Assembly (NCBI GenBank): GCA_011947345.1
Contig: JAAVTG010000798.1
Coordinates: forward strand, 1 to 64,000
Direction of reading: 5' to 3'
DNA: 64,000 bases
Source of the DNA: Phytophthora quininea
Lineage: Eukaryota > Oomycota > Peronosporomycetes > Peronosporales > Peronosporaceae
Part shown: piece by piece, positions 1 to 9,341 of the stretch
Position numbering within the stretch: the stretch's first letter is position 1
Layout of the letters: each line of letters begins with the position of its first letter
Made by a program: the position numbers and the translations under genes
Notes under the pieces: model-generated
What the model saw: the letters and a program-made list of their open reading frames with translations, nothing else
Told to the model about the DNA's origin: nothing
Database searches by the model: none

Positions 1-354
1 AAAAACGACCAGGCGGGGAATCGAACCCTCGATCTGTCGAGTGGGAGCCTCCATACTCAACCACTAAGCCAAACTGCTTCAACTAGAAACGTCACTCACC
101 TACTCCTAACATGCAGTTCCTTATGCATCCTCACGCGCGTCCACGCCACTTGAGCACTTGGACACGCTCCCATCCGCTTGTTCTCACGCACACGCACCGA
201 GTGCGTCTCATCTTGAGCATTAGACGCTGCGCAAAGCCTTGCACTTGTGTAGAGACACGCAACGCACCCTGCGCGCGAACCCACTTTCACACGGGTTTTG
301 ACAAACCACCGTTTCAAGTGCGAGCGCCACGCACACGCGTCACTTTCTTCAACA
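1..354 (-). repeat. LTR copy 1 of array (cut by window edge)
   Basis: This is the downstream LTR of unit 1, read on the minus strand. Its 5' terminus, TGTTGAAG, is at 354 and directly follows the polypurine tract. Its other end would lie about 139 bases left of the window. It contains the tRNA-like block at 6-78. Confidence 0.88.
6..78 (-). other. tRNA-like sequence in LTR copy 1
   Basis: Same block as at 4485-4557: A box, B box and a T-run, here at 1-5. See that entry for the description. Confidence 0.6.
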
Positions 355-363
355 CTCTCCCTT
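355..363 (-). other. Polypurine tract, unit 1
   Basis: Read on the minus strand this is AAGGGAGAG, immediately followed by the LTR start TGTTGAAG. It primes plus-strand DNA synthesis in LTR elements. Equivalent copies lie at 4834-4842 and 9314-9322. Confidence 0.75.
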
Positions 364-382
364 GATGCGCGTGCTTGGCGTC

Positions 383-3300
383 TTAGTTGTCCATGACAAG
401 TCCGGCGATGAACTGGCGGTGCTTGGGTCGCGCCAACGCCTTGGTAAACCCGTCCGCTATCATCTCGTCCGTTGGCTTGTACTCCAGCACGATGATCTTG
501 TCTTCCACCTTCTCACGCAAAAAGTGATACTTGAGGTGGATGTGCTTGGTGCGTGAGTGGTATGCTGGGTTCTTGGCCAGCGCGATGCAACCTTGGTTGT
601 CTTGAAAAATCGTAGTCGCACCCACGCACTCATACCCCACATCTTGAAGTAATTGACGCAGCCACACCGCCTCTTGAGTGGCATTGTACAGTGCCATGTA
701 CTCTGCCTCCGTGCTCGACGTTGCCACTGTCGGTTGACGCTTGGACTTCCACGAGATTGCACTGCCGTTCAGGAAGAACACGTAGCCTGTAGTCGAACGC
801 CGAGTGTCCAAATCATCCGCCCAGTTCGCATCCGCGTAGCCGATTAGCTCTCCCTTAGTCCCGCCGTTGAACACGAGTCCCAGGCCTTGAGTCGTCTTCA
901 AGTACTTCAAAATCCGTTTCGCAGCCACCCAGTGAGACTTGTTGTAGCACTCGCAAAACTTGGCCACTTCACCCACAGCTTGAGCAATGTCCGGGCGCGT
1001 GCAAGTTGCGAGGTACATCAAAGCCCCCACCAACTCGCGGTACGGGTACTTCGGCACGAATACCTCGTCTTCTGCCGGCTTCACCAGTTTTGAGTTGCTG
1101 TCCGCCGGTGTGTGCACTGCTTTGCACTTTTCCACGCCAAACTTCTCTGCGAGCCGCTGAATGTACGCCTGCTGGTTCATGACGATGATCTTGTCCTCGC
1201 GGTCGCGGTGGATCTCGATCCCGAGGCAGTACTTCAGCTCTCAAGCTCCTTGATGCTGAACTCGCGCTTGAGTGCCTCCTTGATCTCCCCAATCTCCGCT
1301 TTCGTCCTGCTGAAGATCATGAGGTCGTCCACGTAGACGATGATGATGCTGAACTTTGAGACCGAACGCCGAACGTACACGCATGGATCTGCTGCAGACC
1401 GATGAAAACCTTGGTTCTCCAAATGCTTGTTCAGCTTGCTGTTCCACTGACGTGCCGCTTGCTTCGTGCCGTATAGTGCTTGCATCAATAGGCATTTCTT
1501 GTTGGGGTTGGCTTGGTCTTCAAACCCGTCCGGCTGCTCCATATAGAGCTCCTCTTCCACATCACCGTAGAGAAACGCAGTGTCAACATCCACGTTTTCT
1601 GCCTCCATGTCTTCCTCTGCAGCAATTGCCACAGCCGTGTTGATGGACTCCTTGCGTGCGACCGGAGCAAAGGTCTCCGTGTAGTCAACCCCTGGACGCT
1701 GCGTGAAGCCCTTCGCTACCAAACGAGCTTTGAACTTGATGATCTTCCCACTCGGGTCACGCTTGATACGGAAAACCCACTTGCACCCGATTGCCTTCTT
1801 GTCCGATGGCATATCCACCAGCTTCCACGTGCGGTGATCCTCCAGCGACTTCATCTCGCTTTCCATAGCGCGCAGCCACTCGTCCTTGTACTTGCTGCGC
1901 ATCACTTCGTCGTAAGACACCGCACGCTCGCCATCGTCGTCTTCGGTGAGGAAGCAATAGAGGGAATCGAACTCAGCCTCGTAGTCATCCAAGTTGAACT
2001 CACCCCGTCGAGTCCCGGGGTACTCGTCTTGGTAGCGCACAACTCCGCGTCGCTTGCGTGCCGGACGCACCATCCACTCCTCTTCACCGTCTCTCCCTGG
2101 CGTGCTAGAGCCACGCGTCGGCACAGAGTCGGTCGGTCCGCTGTGATCTTCGGGTTCTTGGAGTGGGCGAGTTGGGGGCGTGCGGAAACCTTCGTCAGCG
2201 CTGGGTTCTTGCGTGCGCTCGCCTCCCTCGTCTTCTTCATCGTTGTCGATGATGTCGATCACCTCCTGGTTGGCCTTCTTCGCCATCGTGACCGGCGGGG
2301 CTTCAGCAAAAGTCACACTCCTTGAAATCACGATCGAGTCGTCACTTGGGTCCAGGAGTCGATATGCTTTGTGCTGCTTGGCGTATCCGAGGAAAACGCA
2401 CTTGATCCCCGAGTTGTCCAGCTTTTTGCGTTTCTCCTTGGTCGCATGGGCGTAGCACTCGGTCCCAAAAACGCGCATGTGCTCCAGACGTGGCTCCCTC
2501 TTGAAAACCAGCCGGAACGGACTCGAGTGCGGGCTTGACGTGTTAGGTAACACGTTTCGGATGTCTGCAGCCGTCGTGATAGCCTCACACCAGTACGATT
2601 TGTCCATGCCGCTCTCCTCCAGCATGCAGCGTGTCATTTCCACCAGCGTACGGTTCATGCGCTCTGCCATGCCGTTCTGCTGCGGGTTGTACGGCACCGT
2701 GAACTCTTGCTTGATTGTCTTGTCGTCGCATAGAGTCTGCATCGCCGCGTTGCGGTATTCACCGCCGTTGTCACTGCGCAGCACCTTGACCTTGATGCCC
2801 GCACTAGTTTCCACTTCCTTGAGAAACTTCTTGAACGCCTCACACACCTCACTCTTTTTATGGAGTGGGTAGATCGTCACAAAGCGACTCTTCATCAGAA
2901 TGAAGCTCACAATGTACTTGTAGCCCGACTTGGACGCGGGAGTGACAGGTCCCAACACGTCGGAGCACACAGTCGTGTCCTTGCGTGCGCTCTCCTGGCT
3001 TCGAGCCCCTCCTTGGTCGAACTGAAAGGCTTGCGTGACTGTTTCGCGGTCGCACACACGCCGCACACAGTACCAGGCTCTGCCAGCACACCCTTGAGTT
3101 TCCCATCCTTGATCATGGAGTTCAACGTGCTGAAAGACACGTGACCAAGTCGCCGATGCCACACATCCACGCTGTCTTCAGCCACATGACACTCGTCGGC
3201 GCCCTCAATGTTGAGGTACATCAGCTTGCCTTGCTTCCTGCCCGTCGCCACCACTTGGTTGCCGCGTTTCACAACGCACCGCTCGCTGTCCATAGTCACG

Positions 3301-4336
3301 GTCATGCCGCGTGCCGTTGCAGCCGTCAGGGAAAACAGGTTCTTGTTCAAATCTTGGACGTGGAGCGTGTTTTCCAGCCGCGCGTTTATCCACGCACCCC
3401 CAGTCCAGACACGCAAAACAACTGTTCCAACCCCGAGAATCTTCAGGTTCGCGCTGTTCTTTGCGCTCAATATGCTGCGCGCAGTCTTTACAGCCGAGTA
3501 GTCGTGAAACGCGTCGCGTGTCTTGCACATGTGTGCCGACGCACCGCTATCCATCACCCAACACTCGCTCGCAAAAGCTTCGGTCGCGTTAAACGCAACG
3601 TTTGACTGGTCTTGGGCGCCTTGATCGGGACTTGCCTCGGAACGGCAATCCCTCGCGTAGTGGCCTTGCTTGCCACAGTTGTAGCACTTGAATGACCCCT
3701 TCTTGCGCCCCCGCGTGCGTTCTTCTTCTGTTGCTGCTGCTTCCCACTGCCCTTGCCGGCAAGAAGCGCAGTCGCCTCTTCGATGCGCGTCGAGTCCTTC
3801 TGACGCACTTCTTCCGCAATCAGCTTGCTCACCAGGTCTGCTAGCTTGAACTCAGTCACCGACATGCGAAACGCTTGAACCAGAGCCTCGTAGCTCGATG
3901 GCAGACTCCGCAGCATAGTCGCGCAGACGTCTTCCTCAGTTGGCTCACAGCCGGCGTTCTTCATATCCATCACGAGCTTCTCCAACTCCGTCACATGCTT
4001 GCCGACAGATGGTGCCGTGAACTTGAACGCCGAAAACTTCTCCTTGAGCCACAGCCGGTTCGCCATGTCTTGAGTCTTGTGGAACTTCTTCAACGTGTCC
4101 CACGCTTCCTTCGCAGTCTCGCACGTCACCACATGCATCAACTGCGAGTCGTTGAGGTTGAGCACAATCGCCGCGTGCGCTTGTTGCTCCTTCTCTGCCG
4201 TCACTCCGCCTTCCGCGGTGACCGCTTGCCACAATCCCTTGGACATCAGGTACATCTTCATCTTGTAGCTCCACAGCGAGTAGTTCGAGCCGTCGAAAGG
4301 CTCGACCTTGAACTTGGTGTCGGTACTTGGGCTCAT
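383..4336 (-). pseudogene. Copia Gag-Pol polyprotein, array unit 1 (frameshifted)
   Basis: About 1,318 codons encode the full copia order. Gag starts at the ATG at 4336 (MSPSTDTKF), with a gag-polypeptide domain and a CCHC zinc knuckle, CX2CX4HX4C, at 3645-3686. Next come the aspartic protease DSGASAHMC near 3545, the integrase HHCC (WHRRLGH, CGVC) and integrase D-D-E residues in CSDVLGP, RSDNGGEY and MAERMN. Reverse transcriptase has YVDDL near 1335, and RNase H has YADANWADD, STEAEY and DNQG. The stop is at 383-385. Frame is lost at a C5 run (3708-3712), a C4 run (3006-3009) and near 1242 (one C short). The first two are shared by all units. Each break is a one-base deficit in a short run, so I read this as a probably intact single-ORF element with consensus errors. 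Confidence 0.9.
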
Positions 4337-4340
4337 AACC
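4326..4340 (-). other. Primer-binding site, unit 1 (initiator-tRNA anticodon type)
   Basis: On the minus strand this is GGTTATGAGCCCAAG, complementary to TGGG-CTCATAA-CC, the anticodon stem-loop of an initiator methionine tRNA. Drosophila copia is known to prime from a half initiator tRNA at this place. The ATG at 4334-4336 lies within it and opens the gag frame. Equivalent sites are at 8805-8819 and 13283-13297. Confidence 0.7.
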
Positions 4341-4479
4341 AAAAGGAAGTTGGACTACGAGCTGCGGAGGTTGGAAGGGTTAAAGACGGCTTCGGGCCGA
4401 GATTGCAAAACCAAAAGTGAGATTGATTGAGTGAGTCTTAGCTGCTAGCCTGCTTCCTACGCTCTCTTGTTGGCAAAAG

Positions 4480-4484
4480 AAAAA
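4480..4484 (-). terminator. Candidate Pol III terminator after tRNA-like block
   Basis: Five T residues on the minus strand directly follow the tRNA-like block. The run has six T residues in LTR copies 3 (8959-8964) and 4 (13437-13442). T-runs of four or more end RNA polymerase III transcripts. Confidence 0.4.
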
Positions 4485-4557
4485 CGACCAGGCGGGGAAT
4501 CGAACCCTCGATCTGTCGAGTGGGAGCCTCCATACTCAACCACTAAGCCAAACTGCT
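4485..4557 (-). other. tRNA-like sequence with Pol III A and B boxes, in LTR copy 2
   Basis: On the minus strand the A box TGGCTTAGTGG (4540-4550) and the B box GGTTCGATTCC (4496-4506) both match their consensus fully. They are spaced as tRNA positions 8-19 and 52-62, and position 54 falls exactly where expected. A T-run follows the discriminator position. The D-stem and part of the anticodon stem can form, but the acceptor stem (AGCAGTT against CCTGGTC) and the outer T-stem do not pair, so this is not a working tRNA. It could be a tRNA-derived internal promoter captured by the LTR, or a decayed tRNA fragment kept by chance. It lies in element sense, so it is not a primer-binding site. Confidence 0.6.
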
Positions 4558-4861
4558 TCAACTAGAAACGTCACTCACCTACTCCTAACATGCAGTTCCT
4601 TATGCATCCTCACGCGCGTCCACGCCACTTGAGCACTTGGACACGCTCCCATCCGCTTGTTCTCACGCACACGCACCGAGTGCGTCTCATCTTGAGCATT
4701 AGACGCTGCGCAAAGCCTTGCACTTGTGTAGAGACACGCAACGCACCCTGCGCGCGAACCCACTTTCACACGGGTTTTGACAAACCACCGTTTCAAGTGC
4801 GAGCGCCACGCACACGCGTCACTTTCTTCAACACTCTCCCTTGATGCGCGTGCTTGGCGTC

Positions 4862-7800
4862 TTAGTTGTCCATGACAAGTCCGGCGATGAACTGGCGGTG
4901 CTTGGGTCGCGCCAACGCCTTGGTAAACCCGTCCGCTATCATCTCGTCCGTTGGCTTGTACTCCAGCACGATGATCTTGTCTTCCACCTTCTCACGCAAA
5001 AGTGATACTTGAGGTGGATGTGCTTGGTGCGTGAGTGGTATGCTGGGTTCTTGGCCAGCGCGATGCAACCTTGGTTGTCTTGAAAAATCGTAGTCGCACC
5101 CACGCACTCATACCCCACATCTTGAAGTAATTGACGCAGCCACACCGCCTCTTGAGTGGCATTGTACAGTGCCATGTACTCTGCCTCCGTGCTCGACGTT
5201 GCCACTGTCGGTTGACGCTTGGACTTCCACGAGATTGCACTGCCGTTCAGGAAGAACACGTAGCCTGTAGTCGAACGCCGAGTGTCCAAATCATCCGCCC
5301 AGTTCGCATCCGCGTAGCCGATTAGCTCTCCCTTAGTCCCGCCGTTGAACACGAGTCCCAGGCCTTGAGTCGTCTTCAAGTACTTCAAAATCCGTTTCGC
5401 AGCCACCCAGTGAGACTTGTTGTAGCACTCGCAAAACTTGGCCACTTCACCCACAGCTTGAGCAATGTCCGGGCGCGTGCAAGTTGCGAGGTACATCAAA
5501 GCCCCCACCAACTCGCGGTACGGGTACTTCGGCACGAATACCTCGTCTTCTGCCGGCTTCACCAGTTTTGAGTTGCTGTCCGCCGGTGTGTGCACTGCTT
5601 TGCACTTTTCCACGCCAAACTTCTCTGCGAGCCGCTGAATGTACGCCTGCTGGTTCATGACGATGATCTTGTCCTCGCGGTCGCGGTGGATCTCGATCCC
5701 GAGGCAGTACTTCAGCTCTCCAAGCTCCTTGATGCTGAACTCGCGCTTGAGTGCCTCCTTGATCTCCCCAATCTCCGCTTTCGTCCTGCTGAAGATCATG
5801 AGGTCGTCCACGTAGACGATGATGATGCTGAACTTTGAGACCGAACGCCGAACGTACACGCATGGATCTGCTGCAGACCGATGAAAACCTTGGTTCTCCA
5901 AATGCTTGTTCAGCTTGCTGTTCCACTGACGTGCCGCTTGCTTCGTGCCGTATAGTGCTTGCATCAATAGGCATTTCTTGTTGGGGTTGGCTTGGTCTTC
6001 AAACCCGTCCGGCTGCTCCATATAGAGCTCCTCTTCCACATCACCGTAGAGAAACGCAGTGTCAACATCCACGTTTTCTGCCTCCATGTCTTCCTCTGCA
6101 GCAATTGCCACAGCCGTGTTGATGGACTCCTTGCGTGCGACCGGAGCAAAGGTCTCCGTGTAGTCAACCCCTGGACGCTGCGTGAAGCCCTTCGCTACCA
6201 AACGAGCTTTGAACTTGATGATCTTCCCACTCGGGTCACGCTTGATACGGAAAACCCACTTGCACCCGATTGCCTTCTTGTCCGATGGCATATCCACCAG
6301 CTTCCACGTGCGGTGATCCTCCAGCGACTTCATCTCGCTTTCCATAGCGCGCAGCCACTCGTCCTTGTACTTGCTGCGCATCACTTCGTCGTAAGACACC
6401 GCACGCTCGCCATCGTCGTCTTCGGTGAGGAAGCAATAGAGGGAATCGAACTCAGCCTCGTAGTCATCCAAGTTGAACTCACCCCGTCGAGTCCCGGGGT
6501 ACTCGTCTTGGTAGCGCACAACTCCGCGTCGCTTGCGTGCCGGACGCACCATCCACTCCTCTTCACCGTCTCTCCCTGGCGTGCTAGAGCCACGCGTCGG
6601 CACAGAGTCGGTCGGTCCGCTGTGATCTTCGGGTTCTTGGAGTGGGCGAGTTGGGGGCGTGCGGAAACCTTCGTCAGCGCTGGGTTCTTGCGTGCGCTCG
6701 CCTCCCTCGTCTTCTTCATCGTTGTCGATGATGTCGATCACCTCCTGGTTGGCCTTCTTCGCCATCGTGACCGGCGGGGCTTCAGCAAAAGTCACACTCC
6801 TTGAAATCACGATCGAGTCGTCACTTGGGTCCAGGAGTCGATATGCTTTGTGCTGCTTGGCGTATCCGAGGAAAACGCACTTGATCCCCGAGTTGTCCAG
6901 CTTTTTGCGTTTCTCCTTGGTCGCATGGGCGTAGCACTCGGTCCCAAAAACGCGCATGTGCTCCAGACGTGGCTCCCTCTTGAAAACCAGCCGGAACGGA
7001 CTCGAGTGCGGGCTTGACGTGTTAGGTAACACGTTTCGGATGTCTGCAGCCGTCGTGATAGCCTCACACCAGTACGATTTGTCCATGCCGCTCTCCTCCA
7101 GCATGCAGCGTGTCATTTCCACCAGCGTACGGTTCATGCGCTCTGCCATGCCGTTCTGCTGCGGGTTGTACGGCACCGTGAACTCTTGCTTGATTGTCTT
7201 GTCGTCGCATAGAGTCTGCATCGCCGCGTTGCGGTATTCACCGCCGTTGTCACTGCGCAGCACCTTGACCTTGATGCCCGCACTAGTTTCCACTTCCTTG
7301 AGAAACTTCTTGAACGCCTCACACACCTCACTCTTTTTATGGAGTGGGTAGATCGTCACAAAGCGACTCTTCATCAGAATGAAGCTCACAATGTACTTGT
7401 AGCCCGACTTGGACGCGGGAGTGACAGGTCCCAACACGTCGGAGCACACAGTCGTGTCCTTGCGTGCGCTCTCCTGGCTTCGAGCCCCTCCTTGGTCGAA
7501 CTGAAAGGCTTGCGTGACTGTTTCGCGGTCGCACACACGCCGCACACAGTACCAGGCTCTGCCAGCACACCCTTGAGTTTCCCATCCTTGATCATGGAGT
7601 TCAACGTGCTGAAAGACACGTGACCAAGTCGCCGATGCCACACATCCACGCTGTCTTCAGCCACATGACACTCGTCGGCGCCCTCAATGTTGAGGTACAT
7701 CAGCTTGCCTTGCTTCCTGCCCGTCGCCACCACTTGGTTGCCGCGTTTCACAACGCACCGCTCGCTGTCCATAGTCACGGTCATGCCGCGTGCCGTTGCA

Positions 7801-8815
7801 GCCGTCAGGGAAAACAGGTTCTTGTTCAAATCTTGGACGTGGAGCGTGTTTTCCAGCCGCGCGTTTATCCACGCACCCCCAGTCCAGACACGCAAAACAA
7901 CTGTTCCAACCCCGAGAATCTTCAGGTTCGCGCTGTTCTTTGCGCTCAATATGCTGCGCGCAGTCTTTACAGCCGAGTAGTCGTGAAACGCGTCGCGTGT
8001 CTTGCACATGTGTGCCGACGCACCGCTATCCATCACCCAACACTCGCTCGCAAAAGCTTCGGTCGCGTTAAACGCAACGTTTGACTGGTCTTGGGCGCCT
8101 TGATCGGGACTTGCCTCGGAACGGCAATCCCTCGCGTAGTGGCCTTGCTTGCCACAGTTGTAGCACTTGAATGACCCCTTCTTGCGCCCCCGCGTGCGTT
8201 CTTCTTCTGTTGCTGCTGCTTCCCACTGCCCTTGCCGGCAAGAAGCGCAGTCGCCTCTTCGATGCGCGTCGAGTCCTTCTGACGCACTTCTTCCGCAATC
8301 AGCTTGCTCACCAGGTCTGCTAGCTTGAACTCAGTCACCGACATGCGAAACGCTTGAACCAGAGCCTCGTAGCTCGATGGCAGACTCCGCAGCATAGTCG
8401 CGCAGACGTCTTCCTCAGTTGGCTCACAGCCGGCGTTCTTCATATCCATCACGAGCTTCTCCAACTCCGTCACATGCTTGCCGACAGATGGTGCCGTGAA
8501 CTTGAACGCCGAAAACTTCTCCTTGAGCCACAGCCGGTTCGCCATGTCTTGAGTCTTGTGGAACTTCTTCAACGTGTCCCACGCTTCCTTCGCAGTCTCG
8601 CACGTCACCACATGCATCAACTGCGAGTCGTTGAGGTTGAGCACAATCGCCGCGTGCGCTTGTTGCTCCTTCTCTGCCGTCACTCCGCCTTCCGCGGTGA
8701 CCGCTTGCCACAATCCCTTGGACATCAGGTACATCTTCATCTTGTAGCTCCACAGCGAGTAGTTCGAGCCGTCGAAAGGCTCGACCTTGAACTTGGTGTC
8801 GGTACTTGGGCTCAT
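4862..8815 (-). pseudogene. Copia Gag-Pol polyprotein, array unit 2 (frameshifted)
   Basis: This is the best-preserved copy. Gag runs from the ATG at 8815 to a shift at the C5 run 8187-8191. Protease and the integrase HHCC follow in the next frame to the C4 run 7485-7488. From there one open frame of about 900 codons (4939-7641) covers integrase core, reverse transcriptase (YVDDL) and RNase H. Its private lesion is an A4 run at 4998-5001 where units 1 and 3 have A5, which replaces the last 40 or so residues. Supplying one base at each of the three runs would leave no other interruption that I can see. Protein order, motifs and sense are as in unit 1. Confidence 0.9.
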
Positions 8816-8828
8816 AACCAAAAGGAAG

Positions 8829-9313
8829 TTGGACTACGAGCTGCGGAGGTTGGAAGGGTTAAAGACGGCTTCGGGCCGAGATTGCAAAACCAAAAGTGAG
8901 ATTGATTGAGTGAGTCTTAGCTGCTAGCCTGCTTCCTACGCTCTCTTGTTGGCAAAAGAAAAAACGACCAGGCGGGGAATCGAACCCTCGATCTGTCGAG
9001 TGGGAGCCTCCATACTCAACCACTAAGCCAAACTGCTTCAACTAGAAACGTCACTCACCTACTCCTAACATGCAGTTCCTTATGCATCCTCACGCGCGTC
9101 CACGCCACTTGAGCACTTGGACACGCTCCCATCCGCTTGTTCTCACGCACACGCACCGAGTGCGTCTCATCTTGAGCATTAGACGCTGCGCAAAGCCTTG
9201 CACTTGTGTAGAGACACGCAACGCACCCTGCGCGCGAACCCACTTTCACACGGGTTTTGACAAACCACCGTTTCAAGTGCGAGCGCCACGCACACGCGTC
9301 ACTTTCTTCAACA
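8829..9313 (-). repeat. LTR copy 3 of array
   Basis: Same LTR as at 4341-4833, between units 2 and 3. The 5' end is at 9313; the 3' end lies next to the primer-binding site, between 8820 and 8829. The tRNA-like block is at 8965-9037 and is followed by six T residues instead of five. Confidence 0.75.
8965..9037 (-). other. tRNA-like sequence in LTR copy 3
   Basis: Same sequence as at 4485-4557, with a six-base T-run at 8959-8964. Confidence 0.6.
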
Positions 9314-9341
9314 CTCTCCCTTGATGCGCGTGCTTGGCGTC

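Larger units (their letters stand above)
4341..4833 (-). repeat. LTR copy 2 of array
   Basis: This LTR of about 493 bp separates units 1 and 2. The 5' end (4833, TGTTGAAG) is fixed by the polypurine tract and by the right edge of the whole array. The 3' end is placed just before the primer-binding site; because all array copies share it, no independent boundary is visible, and it does not end in the usual CA (a TG/CA alternative would start at 4351). It contains the tRNA-like block at 4485-4557. Confidence 0.75.

Noticed and set aside
1513..2325. A 270-codon plus-strand open frame, repeated at 5992-6804 and 10473-11285
   Set aside because: It is antisense to the reverse transcriptase region of each array unit and recurs only because the unit does. 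It has no protein motif of its own.
3006..3712. Programmed ribosomal frameshifting between Gag and Pol in the array family
   Set aside because: The breaks are at two separate G-runs (element sense), one of them inside the integrase region, without a canonical slippery heptamer, and the same kind of deficit occurs in unrelated host genes. Sequencing error explains them better.
4485..4557. A functional tRNA gene in each LTR
   Set aside because: A and B boxes and spacing fit, but the acceptor stem has only two or three possible pairs and the T-stem is broken, so it cannot fold into a normal tRNA.
4468..4833. A shorter LTR of 366 bp with TGTTG...CAACA ends, starting at 4468
   Set aside because: The inverted ends look attractive, but the primer-binding site lies at 4326-4340, and in the other two families the LTR ends directly beside it. 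The longer LTR fits better, although the array offers no independent boundary.
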